Positions 9,413-18,162 of a stretch of DNA of 64,000 bases are shown piece by piece. The DNA is from Bilophila wadsworthia ATCC 49260 (GTDB taxonomy: Bacteria > Desulfobacterota > Desulfovibrionia > Desulfovibrionales > Desulfovibrionaceae): NCBI RefSeq assembly GCF_000701705.1, contig NZ_JNJP01000001.1, positions 186,001-250,000 of the forward strand, given 5' to 3'. Position 1 is the first letter of the stretch. Every line of letters starts with the position of its first letter. The position numbers and the translations under genes were made by a program. The notes beneath the pieces are model-generated. The model did no database searches. It saw only the letters and a program-made list of their open reading frames with translations, and had not been told where the DNA came from.

Positions 9413-9460
9413 AAAGGCCCCGCATTCCCTGCTCAGTCAAGGGAAATGCCGGGGCCTTTT
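9413..9460. terminator. Bidirectional terminator between trpS and the MBL gene
   Basis: AAAGGCCCCGCATTCCCT pairs with AGGGAAATGCCGGGGCCTTT around a short loop, ending in TTTT on plus and in T's on minus, placed between two convergent genes. Confidence 0.85.
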
Positions 9461-9480
9461 CGCCCATCAATGAAGCCGTG

Positions 9481-10602
9481 TCACCGTCCGGCCTCCCACC
9501 AGCGGAGGATCTCACCGTCCGAAGCGATGGGCAGGGCGACGGGCTCACCGATCAGGGGCAGGAGAAGCCGATACGGCTTGCCTCGGCTCGCCGCCACAAT
9601 CCGTTTGAACGGATCATCCCACGTATGGTAGGCAATGGCGAACTTCCCCACGTGGCCCGGGAGCAGCGCGCGGGCACGCAAATCTTCCGCGGCCTGCGCC
9701 GTGTCTTCCGGCATCATATGGACGTACCGCCAGTTCTCGTCGTATTGCCCGCAGTCGAGCATAGCGAGATCAAACCCGCCGAAGCGTGCGCCGATTTCCA
9801 CGAAATGCTTGCCGTATCCGCTGTCTCCGCTGAAAAAAATCCTGCGTTCAGGGGTAACAAGGGCAAAGCCCGCCCAAAGGGTCTTGTTCCGGGTCAGTGA
9901 GCGGCCCGAAAAATGGCGGGCGGGCAGGATGTGGATGGCGAAGCCGCCTTTCCCCTCAAGGACGGAATACCAGTCTCCCTCGAAAACCGTTTCCTTGCCG
10001 TAGCCCCAAGCCTCAAAATGGGCCCCGACGCCGAGGGGGCAGACGACCTGCCCCACCTTGGACCGAAGCGCCGTTGCCGTGGCATAATCCAGATGATCCC
10101 AGTGGTCGTGAGAAATGAGCAGATAATCGATGTCCGGCATGTCCTCGGCGGTGTAAAGGTTCGTCCCCTCGAACGCCCTGTTGGCGAAAAAGACCGGCGA
10201 AGCATAGGTACTGAACACGGGATCTATCAAAAGGCGTCTGCCGCCGAGCTGCACGAAGTAGGTAGAATGGCCGAGCCAGACGACGGTATCCGTATTCCTG
10301 TCGAGCCCCCGCAGGTCGGTTTTCGCTGAAGGCATGGGACGAGTCGGCTTCTGGCCTTCCGTTGACGAAAAAACGTATTTCATCAACGCGCCCACAATGC
10401 CGCCGTTCCCCTTTATGGGCGGCAGCGGCTCCGTATTGCGAAAGGCACCGCCCTCATAGTGAGGCGACTGCGATATCGCGTCAAGGCGGTCACCTTCAGG
10501 CAACTTGCCGAATGAAGCCTGCGACATGAAAGCATACCCTCCCCCGATAAGAATACAGACTAAAAGGACCAGACCGAGCGCCACGCGCATACCCCTTTTC
10601 AT
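9481..10602 (-). CDS. Exported metallo-beta-lactamase-fold hydrolase
   Basis: The 373-residue protein has an N-terminal hydrophobic segment (MKRGMRVALGLVLLVC), so it is exported or membrane-anchored, then an MBL domain. Zinc ligands are SHDHWDHLD (HxHxDH), a downstream His in ARHFSGR, an Asp in FFSGDSGYG and a late His (PGHVGKF). The architecture resembles the NAPE-PLD/UlaG-like branch acting on lipid or lactone ester bonds; the substrate is unknown. The start at 10602 is preferred because GGAGA lies five bases upstream; the ATG at 10617 lacks such a site. It converges on trpS. Confidence 0.85.
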   Translation of the reverse strand: MKRGMRVALGLVLLVCILIGGGYAFMSQASFGKLPEGDRLDAISQSPHYEGGAFRNTEPLPPIKGNGGIVGALMKYVFSSTEGQKPTRPMPSAKTDLRGLDRNTDTVVWLGHSTYFVQLGGRRLLIDPVFSTYASPVFFANRAFEGTNLYTAEDMPDIDYLLISHDHWDHLDYATATALRSKVGQVVCPLGVGAHFEAWGYGKETVFEGDWYSVLEGKGGFAIHILPARHFSGRSLTRNKTLWAGFALVTPERRIFFSGDSGYGKHFVEIGARFGGFDLAMLDCGQYDENWRYVHMMPEDTAQAAEDLRARALLPGHVGKFAIAYHTWDDPFKRIVAASRGKPYRLLLPLIGEPVALPIASDGEILRWWEAGR

Positions 10603-10689
10603 AGAATCTCCAGACATTCTCTCTTTTCAGACGCGGACGGGATACGGCAAGGCGGCCCCGACTATTCCTCGGAACCGCCCTACCGTCCC

Positions 10690-10718
10690 CCGCCGATGCC
10701 CTTCGCGCGCATCGGCGG
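10690..10718. terminator. Hairpin downstream of the DUF362 gene
   Basis: CCGCCGATGC (10690-10699) and GCATCGGCGG (10709-10718) form a perfect 10-bp stem with a 9-base loop, just past the DUF362 stop. No T-run follows on the minus strand, so termination strength is uncertain. Confidence 0.4.
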
Positions 10719-10732
10719 AGATCCCGAATACC

Positions 10733-11704
10733 TTACACGGTGATCAGATCGTATTGATTGTTCCCCATGCCTTGAAGCTTCATGTACTCGAGTTGGCGCA
10801 GGCCACTGCGGGACTCAATGCGTTCCACAAGGTCGCGCCGCTGCGCTTCGGGCAATGCATAAACCATGTCCACCGAAGCCTGATCGACGGCCAGAATATC
10901 CGTCGAGGCAATGATCCCCAAATCCGGCGTGGTGGGTGCCGCCGCGCCGAGCCCGGCGCAGTCGCAATCCACGGACATGTTCCGGAGCACGTTGATATAG
11001 GTAATATGTTGCCCAAAATGATTGGTAATGGCTTTGCCGCCTTCCACCATCCGTTCCATGAACAGCGGGCCTCCCGGCCAGGTCCCGTCGCCCGGCAGCT
11101 GATGGATCTGTTGCTTGCCCAGTTTCCCTGAGGCGCAGCCGATGGAAATGTTTTTGAGCGAACCGCCGAAACCGCCCACAGTATGGCCTTTGAAGTGGGT
11201 CAGCACCAGCATGGCGTCATAATTCAGGATATGTTTGCCGACGGACAGTTCCGTAAGCCATTTCCCGCCGGGAATGGGAAGGCTTACGTCCCCGTCCTCA
11301 TCCATGATGTCGACGGGGCAGAAGGTCCAGCCGTTGGTCCTCAGGGTTTCACGATGCCCTTCCGTGGTCTGCCTCGGACTGGGATACAAAACATTGCATT
11401 CCACAATGCTGCTGTCCGGAATATTCGCTTGGAATCCCCTGACCATTTCGCGGGGCAAAATATTCGGACCATGCGGTTCGCCCGTATGCAGCTTGATGGC
11501 GATCTTGCCGCTCATGCCATGATTGACGCGGGCATAGACCTTCATCAACCCTTCGAGGCTGATGTCCTTCGTGAAAAAGACCTTGGCCTTTTCCTGCGGC
11601 GCGGCCATAGCAGTATCGATCCTGGGGAAGCCCCCAAAAGCGAAGGCCCCTACAGTGAGCGCTCCGCCCTTCAGAAAACTCCGGCGGGAAAACTGTTCAG
11701 CCAT
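10733..11704 (-). CDS. Tat-exported DUF362 family protein
   Basis: 323 residues. The N-terminus has a twin-arginine signal (SRRSFLKGG) followed by a hydrophobic stretch and AMAA cleavage site, indicating export of a folded, possibly cofactor-bearing protein. The body is DUF362, whose members often bind Fe-S clusters or act beside redox enzymes; here cysteines are few (IGCASGKLG, VDCDCAG) and no ferredoxin domain is attached. The start at 11704 has AAGGAG nine bases upstream. It follows a cupin gene on the same strand after 195 bases. Function is unknown. Confidence 0.85.
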   Translation of the reverse strand: MAEQFSRRSFLKGGALTVGAFAFGGFPRIDTAMAAPQEKAKVFFTKDISLEGLMKVYARVNHGMSGKIAIKLHTGEPHGPNILPREMVRGFQANIPDSSIVECNVLYPSPRQTTEGHRETLRTNGWTFCPVDIMDEDGDVSLPIPGGKWLTELSVGKHILNYDAMLVLTHFKGHTVGGFGGSLKNISIGCASGKLGKQQIHQLPGDGTWPGGPLFMERMVEGGKAITNHFGQHITYINVLRNMSVDCDCAGLGAAAPTTPDLGIIASTDILAVDQASVDMVYALPEAQRRDLVERIESRSGLRQLEYMKLQGMGNNQYDLITV

Positions 11705-11899
11705 ATTATGAACTCCTTGATTGCCTCTCCGCAATGATGCTTGCAACCTTTTTATTCATTCTTCTTTCAAAGAACTCTTATGACAACCTGCAGCAGGATG
11801 ACGGGAAACATATACACACTGCATATGTTCTCCGTGTTCCCAACGCACGGTACACATAAGGCATTGCCCCGCACAATCCGGCCTTTCGGAACAACGGCT

Positions 11900-12334
11900 C
11901 TAATTTCCCGTGTATTGCTCTTCCGTTACTTTTTCCAGCCACTCGACGTTGTTCCCACCCTCTTCTTCAGCCACGGAAATATGGGTCATGGCAACGCCGG
12001 GAGCGGCTCCGTGCCAGTGTTTGACGTATGGAGGGAACCAGACCGTATCGCCAGGGCGGACCTCCTGAATCGGCCCACCCTGCACCTGAACCCTGCCGAC
12101 CCCAGCCGTGATGATCAGAGCCTGCCCCAGAGGATGGGTATGCCATGCCGTACGGGCTCCCGGCTCGAAAGTGACGTAAGCGCTTGAGGCACGTGCCGGC
12201 GTATGGGCCGGAAACAGGGGATCGATGCGGACCGTGCCGGTAAACCATGCATCCGGCCCCTTGATGGAAGGCTGCGAACCGTTGCGCAGGATGACCGGTT
12301 CGCTCACGGCGGTGGAAAGCATATCTTTTTCCAT
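11900..12334 (-). CDS. Cupin-domain protein
   Basis: 144 residues forming one cupin barrel. Metal-binding motifs are visible: TAWHTHPLGQALII (first cupin motif, two His plus Gln) and PGDTVWFPPYVKHWHGA (second motif, His). This resembles small cupins related to carboxymuconolactone decarboxylase that bind a divalent metal. The start at 12334 (MEKDMLS) has GGAG upstream; the frame's earlier ATG at 12376 is less supported. It may be cotranscribed with the DUF362 gene. Substrate unknown. Confidence 0.85.
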   Translation of the reverse strand: MEKDMLSTAVSEPVILRNGSQPSIKGPDAWFTGTVRIDPLFPAHTPARASSAYVTFEPGARTAWHTHPLGQALIITAGVGRVQVQGGPIQEVRPGDTVWFPPYVKHWHGAAPGVAMTHISVAEEEGGNNVEWLEKVTEEQYTGN

Positions 12335-12683
12335 ATGACGGACTCCTTTGCCGACAATTTTTTCTGTAAGAAACATATCCGGTCACTATGCCGAAGAACA
12401 GATACGATCCTCTTTTATTCTTGCCTTATTCTCTCAGTGTAGCCTGCCAAGGAAAAACGACGCCTGAGCCTTCCGGAACCCGCCTCAGTTTCGAAACGCA
12501 CAGGACAGGCGAGTTCCGCAAACGTCCCAGGAGCTTCAAAACAAGACATTCAACACATGGTGAAAGTACAAAGGATCCTGCTGAAAAAAGGGCGAAAAAA
12601 AGCGCCGAACTTCTCTCATCAAGAATTCCGGCGCGTTGAAAAATCTCGCGTGCAAAGGCTGGAAACAGCCCAATCTCATTCAC
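12335..12683. other. Intergenic stretch between cupin and small-ORF gene
   Basis: No convincing gene. The only structure seen is the minus-strand terminator near 12593-12634. The 85-codon minus frame at 12426-12683 runs through that terminator and is rejected. Confidence 0.5.
12593..12634 (-). terminator. Terminator downstream of the small ORF
   Basis: On the minus strand GCGCCGGAA pairs with TTCGGCGC (one bulge) and is followed by seven T's (A's at 12595-12601 on plus). It would end a transcript coming from the small ORF at 12684-12812. Confidence 0.65.
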
Positions 12684-12812
12684 TCATCGCATACCTAAAA
12701 AGGCCTCAAGTTTGGGGCCGACAATAGCGAGAACGATTCGAACGCACATAAAAAACATGGCCACTCTTCTGAACGCCCGCAGATCACCGACAGTACGTCT
12801 ATTGTCCGGCAT
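12684..12812 (-). CDS. Probable small membrane protein (42 aa)
   Basis: A 42-residue frame beginning MPDNRRTVGDL has a strong ribosome site (GGAGG, five bases upstream), a basic N-terminal half and a hydrophobic stretch (VAMFFMCVRIVLAIVG) long enough for one membrane helix. It lies between the tRNA-Leu terminator and its own downstream terminator, which together make a compact transcription unit. I do not recognise a family. Without homologues a chance frame cannot be ruled out. Confidence 0.45.
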   Translation of the reverse strand: MPDNRRTVGDLRAFRRVAMFFMCVRIVLAIVGPKLEAFLGMR

Positions 12813-12864
12813 CGGTTCCTCCATGAGCTTTTGCCAGCGTACAGAGCCTCAAAAGACGATGACG

Positions 12865-12907
12865 AAAAAACAAAACGGACCGGCAGATTGCTCTGCCAGC
12901 CCGTTTA
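12865..12907 (-). terminator. Terminator of tRNA-Leu
   Basis: On the minus strand AAACGGGCTGGCAGA pairs with TCTGCCGGTCCGTTT and is followed by TGTTTTTT, eight bases after the tRNA CCA end. Confidence 0.85.
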
Positions 12908-12915
12908 CTTTCTTA

Positions 12916-13002
12916 TGGTGCCGAAGGGGAGACTCGAACTCCCATGAAGGAACCTTCACTAGACCCTGAACCTAGCGTGTCTACCAATTCCACCACTTCG
13001 GC
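12916..13002 (-). tRNA. tRNA-Leu (CAG)
   Basis: 87 nt with encoded CCA. The acceptor GCCGAAG pairs with CTTCGGC, the D arm has GGTAGAC, and the anticodon loop TTCAGGG gives CAG. The long variable arm typical of class II tRNAs (AAGGTTCCTT) and the TTCGAGT T-loop are present. Confidence 0.97.
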
Positions 13003-13431
13003 GCGAAGAAATTTCTAGCGAAAAGCCCCTTCCTTGGCAAGATCTTTTTTCGCTTTCGGACAAAAATTTTTTCTCCGAGAAATATGACCATGCTAACACC
13101 GCGTTATTCCGCGTTTTTATCAGAACCAGCATGGTGAATAGCTTCTGTCGTTCCGCACCTCCCCTCACTGCGCCGTTCTCCGTATCGGCTTTCCATACGG
13201 CCCGAACAGGCTTCAACGTACTTCCGCTGTTGTGGAACGGATCTGGTGGCAACCACTTTGTAAAAATATTTTTACCAAAAAAACGGTAGGTTGTTCTGTT
13301 CGAATAGGGTATGAGGCATGTTTCGTGCCGCGCCGGGGAATGTCCCCTCCGCCGCTTTCCGTCATCCGGGAACGGCTCCGCGCGGCGACCGGCGAACTTC
13401 AACTCGTTTGTAATGATTCAGGTGTCTGCCC
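13003..13431. other. Intergenic region upstream of tRNA-Leu and the M23 gene
   Basis: Holds the tRNA-Leu promoter on minus and, presumably, the divergent promoter of the peptidase gene. No gene is supported; a 147-codon minus frame (12959-13402) overlaps the tRNA and is rejected. Confidence 0.5.
13012..13040 (-). promoter_or_regulatory. tRNA-Leu promoter
   Basis: On minus, TTGCCA (13035-13040), a 17-base spacer, then TAGAAA (13012-13017), placing the transcript start a few bases before the tRNA 5' end. Confidence 0.6.
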
Positions 13432-14835
13432 ATGCGACGGATTTTATGGTGCATCATCTCCCTGTGCCTTATCCTTCTCAGCCTCGCGCTGCTTCTCCGG
13501 TTCCGTGATGATGCCGCCCCCCTTCCCGCTCCGCTCGAAAACGTGGTTTCCCACGTGGAAGGGCTGTTGTCCTTGTCTCCCGAACATGCCGTGGACGAAT
13601 TCAAACAGGATGAAGAGGAAGAGGTGCAAAAAGAGGATGGCCAAGAGGAAGACGCCAAGGAAGCCGACGTCTATGAGGCCAATCCGCGCTATACCATCGA
13701 ACAGGACCCCGAACAGGGAGAAGTCCTCCGCAGCGAGATCCAGAAAGGTGACACGGCGGGAAAAATCCTTGGGGACTGGATGGATGCAAACGACCTTGCC
13801 GAGCTGCTCGCGGCGGCCAAGCCGGTATATGCCTTGACCAAGGTCCGTTTCGGCCAGCCCTTCGCCGTTGTCCGAGATCCGCAGACCAAGGCGTTCCGGT
13901 GTTTCAAGTACGAAATCAATCAGGAAAAATACCTCATCGTTGAGAAGAAGGACGACCGTTTCGTCGCCCGGCTTGAAGAGATCGACTACCAGACCTCGCT
14001 GGCGGTCATCAAAGGAGAGATCAAGAGCACGCTTTCCGGAGCCGTAACCGAACAAGGCGAAAACGTGGCGCTGGCCATTGCCCTTGCGAACGTCTTCGCT
14101 TCCGAAATCAATTTCATCAGCGATCTACGGGAAGGCGACGCCTTCGAGGTGCTGGTGGAAAAGCGTTTCCGCCATGATGCGTTTGAGGGGTATGGACGCG
14201 TGCTCGGTGCGAAGTTCACCAATCAAAACAAGCAGCATACGGCCTATCTGTTCCACAACGAACGCGGCCGTGAAACATACTACAATGCGGAAGGCGACAA
14301 CCTCCATCGGGAACTGCTCAAGGCTCCGCTCTCGTTCCTGCGCGTGACCTCGCGCTACAGCATGGCGCGCCGGCATCCGGTCTTCGGCAACACCCGGCCC
14401 CATCAGGGCATCGATTACGGCGCCCCTACCGGAACCCCCATTATGGCCGTGGGCGACGGGGTCATTACCAATATCGGGCGGGCCGGAGGCTACGGCAAAC
14501 AAATCATTATCCGCCACGACAACGGGCTGGAGTCGCTCTACGGGCATATGTCCCGTTTTGCCAAAAGCATGAAGAACGGCAAACGCGTCCGGCAGGGGCA
14601 AACCATCGGCTACGTGGGTGCGACCGGCACGGCGACCGGCCCCCATCTCGATTTCCGTATCCGGAAGCAAGGGCAGTTCGTCAATCCGGACAAGCTGATC
14701 ATCCCCCGCGATCAGGCGCTGGAAAAACGACGCATGGCGGACTACAAACTGGTCGTCCATGCCGTGGACGCCTATCTGACGGGCAAGGATACGGCCAGCT
14801 ACGATCCCGATACATGGTTCAAGGATGAAGATTAA
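13432..14835 (+). CDS. M23 (LytM/MepM-type) cell-wall metallopeptidase
   Basis: 467 residues. An N-terminal membrane segment (ILWCIISLCLILLSLALLL) anchors it in the inner membrane, followed by a Glu/Asp-rich linker (about 55-80), an OapA/LysM-like middle region and an M23 domain (about 310-425). Zinc and catalytic residues are visible: HQGIDYG (HxxxD), YGHMSRF and GPHLDFR, where HLD replaces the usual HxH; HLD is common in proteobacterial MepM-like enzymes. The family cleaves peptidoglycan cross-links to allow wall growth. It is monocistronic and closed by a strong terminator. Confidence 0.9.
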   Translation: MRRILWCIISLCLILLSLALLLRFRDDAAPLPAPLENVVSHVEGLLSLSPEHAVDEFKQDEEEEVQKEDGQEEDAKEADVYEANPRYTIEQDPEQGEVLRSEIQKGDTAGKILGDWMDANDLAELLAAAKPVYALTKVRFGQPFAVVRDPQTKAFRCFKYEINQEKYLIVEKKDDRFVARLEEIDYQTSLAVIKGEIKSTLSGAVTEQGENVALAIALANVFASEINFISDLREGDAFEVLVEKRFRHDAFEGYGRVLGAKFTNQNKQHTAYLFHNERGRETYYNAEGDNLHRELLKAPLSFLRVTSRYSMARRHPVFGNTRPHQGIDYGAPTGTPIMAVGDGVITNIGRAGGYGKQIIIRHDNGLESLYGHMSRFAKSMKNGKRVRQGQTIGYVGATGTATGPHLDFRIRKQGQFVNPDKLIIPRDQALEKRRMADYKLVVHAVDAYLTGKDTASYDPDTWFKDED

Positions 14836-14985
14836 CCGGCCCTCGCATGGCGGTACCGTCTGACAGCGGAGAAGCCCCCCGTACAGGCTATTCGCGGTTC
14901 CACCCGTGGGGCGCTGAACGTATTCCCGTTTCTCCGCTCGACCGTTCCAATCCGCGAAAGGAACCATCTTCCCACTAGACCGCTC

Positions 14986-15030
14986 ATAAAAAACGCCTTG
15001 CCGAAAAAACATCGGCAAGGCGTTTTTTAT
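14986..15030. terminator. Bidirectional terminator after the M23 gene
   Basis: AAAAAACGCCTTGCCGA and TCGGCAAGGCGTTTTTT form a perfect 17-bp stem with a 7-base loop, between convergent genes. Confidence 0.92.
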
Positions 15031-15049
15031 GGGTGCGTCTCACAGGCTG

Positions 15050-15604
15050 CTATGAAAGCACCATCTTCTTTTCTCCAGCCTGATATACGGCGGAGAGTTC
15101 CGCATACAGGTTCTTGATGCGCTCGAAACGGGCCGCCGCTTCCGGCGTATCGCACAGGCCCATGATGGGGCGGCTTGTGTAATAGCTGGAATCCTCCGCC
15201 GGGCTGGTGCAGTGGAACAGTTCCCGGATCATCTTCTGATCGTGGGGGATATGAAAGTCCTTGCTCGTATTCTCGTAGCCGAACAGATAAAACAGTTCGG
15301 GGAAGCCGCTCCACGCGATGGCCGACGCGCACATGCAGCAAGGCTGATGCGTGGCGATGAAAATGCAGTCCTTGGGGGCGGGATGGCCCTGCAACTCCCA
15401 GAATTGCTTGATGGCGTAGACTTCGCCGTGCCAGAGCGGGGAAAACGCCTCCATATTGGTTTCGGCGAGGACGAGAGACAGATCGTCCTTCCGCAGCACC
15501 GCCGCGCCGAAGACCTTGCAGCCGATGGCGACGCGCTTGCGGGTCAACGGGGCGACGTCGTATTCGATGACGTCCATCAGACGGTTAAACAGCTTTTCCT
15601 GCAT
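15050..15604 (-). CDS. Cytidine/deoxycytidylate-deaminase-fold protein
   Basis: 184 residues with the zinc deaminase signatures HGEVYAI (catalytic Glu, His ligand; HGE in place of HAE) and PCCMCASA (two Cys ligands). It resembles the nucleoside/tRNA adenosine deaminase branch, but the extra C-terminal 70 residues and unusual spacing prevent assigning a substrate. The start at 15604 has AGGAG upstream; a longer frame to 15706 lacks conserved sequence. Stand-alone gene. Confidence 0.8.
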   Translation of the reverse strand: MQEKLFNRLMDVIEYDVAPLTRKRVAIGCKVFGAAVLRKDDLSLVLAETNMEAFSPLWHGEVYAIKQFWELQGHPAPKDCIFIATHQPCCMCASAIAWSGFPELFYLFGYENTSKDFHIPHDQKMIRELFHCTSPAEDSSYYTSRPIMGLCDTPEAAARFERIKNLYAELSAVYQAGEKKMVLS

Positions 15605-15971
15605 CGTGTTGCTCCTGTATCCCTGCGGATGGCGCGGGATCATGTTGTTCCGTATTGCCGTTCTCTTCCCTAGCAGATCCGCGCCGCCGGGAAAAGGCCG
15701 GACCATGCCCGGCCGGAACCGGAGTCATTTCAGCAGTTCTCCCACAAAAGCTCTGCCTATCCACAGGCAGATCATACGGAGCGCGTTTTGTCCAACCCTT
15801 TTTGCCCTCTCCCTTCCATCTTCCTTGATGCGGCGGCATTCTCGCGGAACGGGGCACACTGGATATTTTCCGCAATCCGGTGTAAGGATCGGTTCCGGCG
15901 AATCTGCACAACCATCTTTTTTCCATTGAGAATACGCCGGAACCATCACTCTTAACCCAACGGAACTTCAC
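15605..15971. other. Divergent intergenic region before the ABC operon
   Basis: Contains one doubtful 74-codon minus frame (15725-15949). No fluoride-riboswitch consensus was recognised here despite crcB genes downstream. A small TGCC...GGCA dyad lies near 15757. Confidence 0.4.
15725..15949 (-). CDS. Doubtful small ORF (74 aa)
   Basis: The frame encodes a Cys-containing N-terminal half (YPVCPVPREC) and a basic amphipathic C-terminal half. Codon use is less GC-biased than in neighbouring genes and the ribosome site is weak. I do not recognise a family; it could be chance. Confidence 0.22.
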   Translation of the reverse strand: MMVPAYSQWKKDGCADSPEPILTPDCGKYPVCPVPRECRRIKEDGRERAKRVGQNALRMICLWIGRAFVGELLK

Positions 15972-16907
15972 ATGATGCGCCGCCTGCTAGTCCTCCTTTC
16001 CCTGCTCGTCCTTGCCGCCGTCCAGCCCGCGCACAGCGCCCAGCTCAAGCTTGGCGTCCTCCCCGCCGCCGACACCATCGTCCTGCACGTCGCGGCAGAC
16101 GAAGGCCTGTTCGCCAAACAGGGGCTGGAAGTGGAGCTTGTCCCCTTCCAGAGCGCGCTGGAGCTCGGTGCCGCCATGCGGGCGGGGGCGCTGAGCGGGC
16201 ATTTCGGGGACATCATCAACGTCCTCATGCAGAATGAAAGCGGCTCGCCGCAAGCTATTGTGGCGACGACCTCGCACTCCTCGCCGGACAACCGCTGTTT
16301 CGGGCTCGTCGTCTCCCCCAAGTCCAAAGCGCAAACTCTGGCCGACCTCAAAGGGAAGGACATTGCGGTTTCCAGCGCCACCATCATTGATTTTCTGCTC
16401 GCGCAGCTCCTCCAGCAGGAAGGGGCCGCTCCCGATTTCCTGAACCGGCAGGATATCCGCCAGATCCCGGTACGCCTCCAGATGCTCCTGAGCGGGCAGA
16501 TCGAATCCGCCCTGCTCCCCGAGCCGCTGGTGTCCCTTGTGGAGGCAAAAGGAGCGCGCACCATCCTGAACGACTGCAAGCTGAATACCCCGCTGGCAGT
16601 CATCGCCCTGAAGCGCGACGTGCTCGACGCCCCCGACGGCGCACAGACCGTGGCGAAATTCCGCGAGGCCCTCAGAGAAGCGGCGAAGCGCATCAACGAA
16701 ACCCCCGATGCCTACCGCCCGATCATGGAGGCCAAGGGCCTGCTGCCCAAGGGAGCTTCCGCCAACTATACGATGGTGCGTTTCGACATGACGCACACGC
16801 CGACCGGCCTGCCTTCCGAGGCGGACATCAAGACCTTCGCGGACTGGATGAAGGCCAACCGTATCCTCAAGAAAGACCCCGCCTATGGGGATGTGGTCTT
16901 TCAGTGA
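15972..16907 (+). CDS. ABC transporter periplasmic binding protein (SsuA/NMT1-like)
   Basis: 311 residues with a clear signal peptide (MRRLLVLLSLLVLAAVQPAHSA). The body is a type II periplasmic-binding fold of the NMT1/SsuA/TauA group (KLGVLPAADTIVLHVAADEG, LKGKDIAVS), which captures sulfonates, nitrate or thiamine precursors. Its stop TGA overlaps the GTG start of the ATPase gene (GTGA), so the two are translationally coupled. Ligand cannot be read from sequence; a sulfonate is plausible for a Desulfovibrionaceae member. Confidence 0.88.
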   Translation: MMRRLLVLLSLLVLAAVQPAHSAQLKLGVLPAADTIVLHVAADEGLFAKQGLEVELVPFQSALELGAAMRAGALSGHFGDIINVLMQNESGSPQAIVATTSHSSPDNRCFGLVVSPKSKAQTLADLKGKDIAVSSATIIDFLLAQLLQQEGAAPDFLNRQDIRQIPVRLQMLLSGQIESALLPEPLVSLVEAKGARTILNDCKLNTPLAVIALKRDVLDAPDGAQTVAKFREALREAAKRINETPDAYRPIMEAKGLLPKGASANYTMVRFDMTHTPTGLPSEADIKTFADWMKANRILKKDPAYGDVVFQ

Positions 16908-17674
16908 GCCGTGCATCCGATGCGGGCATCGCCGTCCGTGATCTGAGCAAGGGCTACGGCGAAGGCCCGGTTCTGGACGGCCTTTCCTTTGATCTGCCCT
17001 CCGGGGAAACCCTTTCCGTCATCGGCCCTTCGGGATGCGGCAAAAGCACCCTGCTCTACCTCCTCGCGGGGCTGGACAAGCCGGACCGGGGCACGGTAAG
17101 TACCGGGGAAGTCAGCAGGCGCGACAAGGGAAGGATTTCGTTCATCCTGCAGGATTATGGGCTCTTTCCGTGGAAGACGGTGCAGGAGAACTTGTCCCTG
17201 CCGCTCGAACTCCAGGGAGTCGCACCGTCCACGCGCCGGAAAGCCGTCGCGGACATGCTGGACGAACTGGGGCTGGGCGGCTTGGGGATGCGCTATCCCG
17301 CGCAGCTCTCGGGAGGCCAGCGGCAGCGCGTCGCCATAGGCCGGGCCCTGATTACGGATCCAGACATCCTGCTTATGGACGAGCCTTTTTCTTCCCTCGA
17401 CGCCCTGACCCGCGAACACCTCCAGACGACCGTGCTGTCGCTGTGGCAACGCCGCCGTCCTACCTGCGTCCTTGTGACGCACAATGTTCCTGAAGCCGTG
17501 TTTCTTGGCAAGCACGTCATGGTGATGAACGGCCATCCCGCCCGTAACGTCATGTGGCTGGAAAATCCCTGTTTCGGCGACGCGGACCCCCGCGGCGAGG
17601 AGCGGTATTTCTCACTGACGAAAAAGGTGTACGCCGCCTTGTCGGAAACGAAGGATTTTTCATGTCCACACTGA
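16904..17674 (+). CDS. ABC transporter ATP-binding protein (SsuB/TauB-like)
   Basis: 256 residues, GTG start overlapping the upstream stop. Walker A is GPSGCGKST, the signature LSGGQRQRVAIGRAL, Walker B ILLMDEPFSSLD, and the switch His is in VLVTHNVPEA. These place it in the nitrate/sulfonate/taurine importer class. It energises uptake with the permease at 18405. Its last 13 bases overlap the AbrB-like gene. Confidence 0.92.
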   Translation: MSRASDAGIAVRDLSKGYGEGPVLDGLSFDLPSGETLSVIGPSGCGKSTLLYLLAGLDKPDRGTVSTGEVSRRDKGRISFILQDYGLFPWKTVQENLSLPLELQGVAPSTRRKAVADMLDELGLGGLGMRYPAQLSGGQRQRVAIGRALITDPDILLMDEPFSSLDALTREHLQTTVLSLWQRRRPTCVLVTHNVPEAVFLGKHVMVMNGHPARNVMWLENPCFGDADPRGEERYFSLTKKVYAALSETKDFSCPH

Positions 17675-18162
17675 TCATCCTCTTGCTGTGCGGCGCTGCG
17701 GGCGGTTTCATCTTCGAATGGTTCGGCCTTCCCGGTGGGGCCATGACCGGAGCCATCATAGCCGTCATTCTTCTCAAGAGCTTTTCCTCGCTTCCTCAGG
17801 CGGCCTTTCCCCGGCCCTTCCAATTCTGTATTTATGCTGGCCTTGGCGTGCTGGTCGGCAACATGTACCGGCCGGAAATGCTGCTGGCGGTCCGGGACAC
17901 GTGGCCCGTACTGGTGATCAGCACCTTGCTGGTGCTCGTCGCGGGGATGCTCATCGCCATTTTCGTCGTCAAATTCGGCAACCTCGACGTCACCAGCGCC
18001 TATCTCGCCACCAGCCCCGGCGGCCTGAACGTGGTGGTCGGCCTTGCCGCCGACATGGGCCCCAACGCTCCCATCGTGCTCGCCTATCAAATGGTCCGGC
18101 TTTACACCATCATCCTTACGGTTCCCCTCGCCGCCCGGATTTTGCACAAATTCCTGAGCTGA
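17662..18162 (+). CDS. Half-size AbrB-family membrane protein
   Basis: 166 residues from an ATG with AAGGA upstream, inside the end of the ATPase gene. It is almost wholly hydrophobic (four to five membrane helices) and carries one AbrB duplication unit: EWFGLPGGAMTGAI at the start and TSPGGLNVVVGLA near residue 115. Typical AbrB proteins are about 350 residues with two such units, so this is a single-repeat form that may work as a dimer. The family includes putative ammonia-monooxygenase-like transporters; transport substrate is unknown. Coupling to an ABC ATPase is notable. Confidence 0.82.
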   Translation: MSTLIILLLCGAAGGFIFEWFGLPGGAMTGAIIAVILLKSFSSLPQAAFPRPFQFCIYAGLGVLVGNMYRPEMLLAVRDTWPVLVISTLLVLVAGMLIAIFVVKFGNLDVTSAYLATSPGGLNVVVGLAADMGPNAPIVLAYQMVRLYTIILTVPLAARILHKFLS

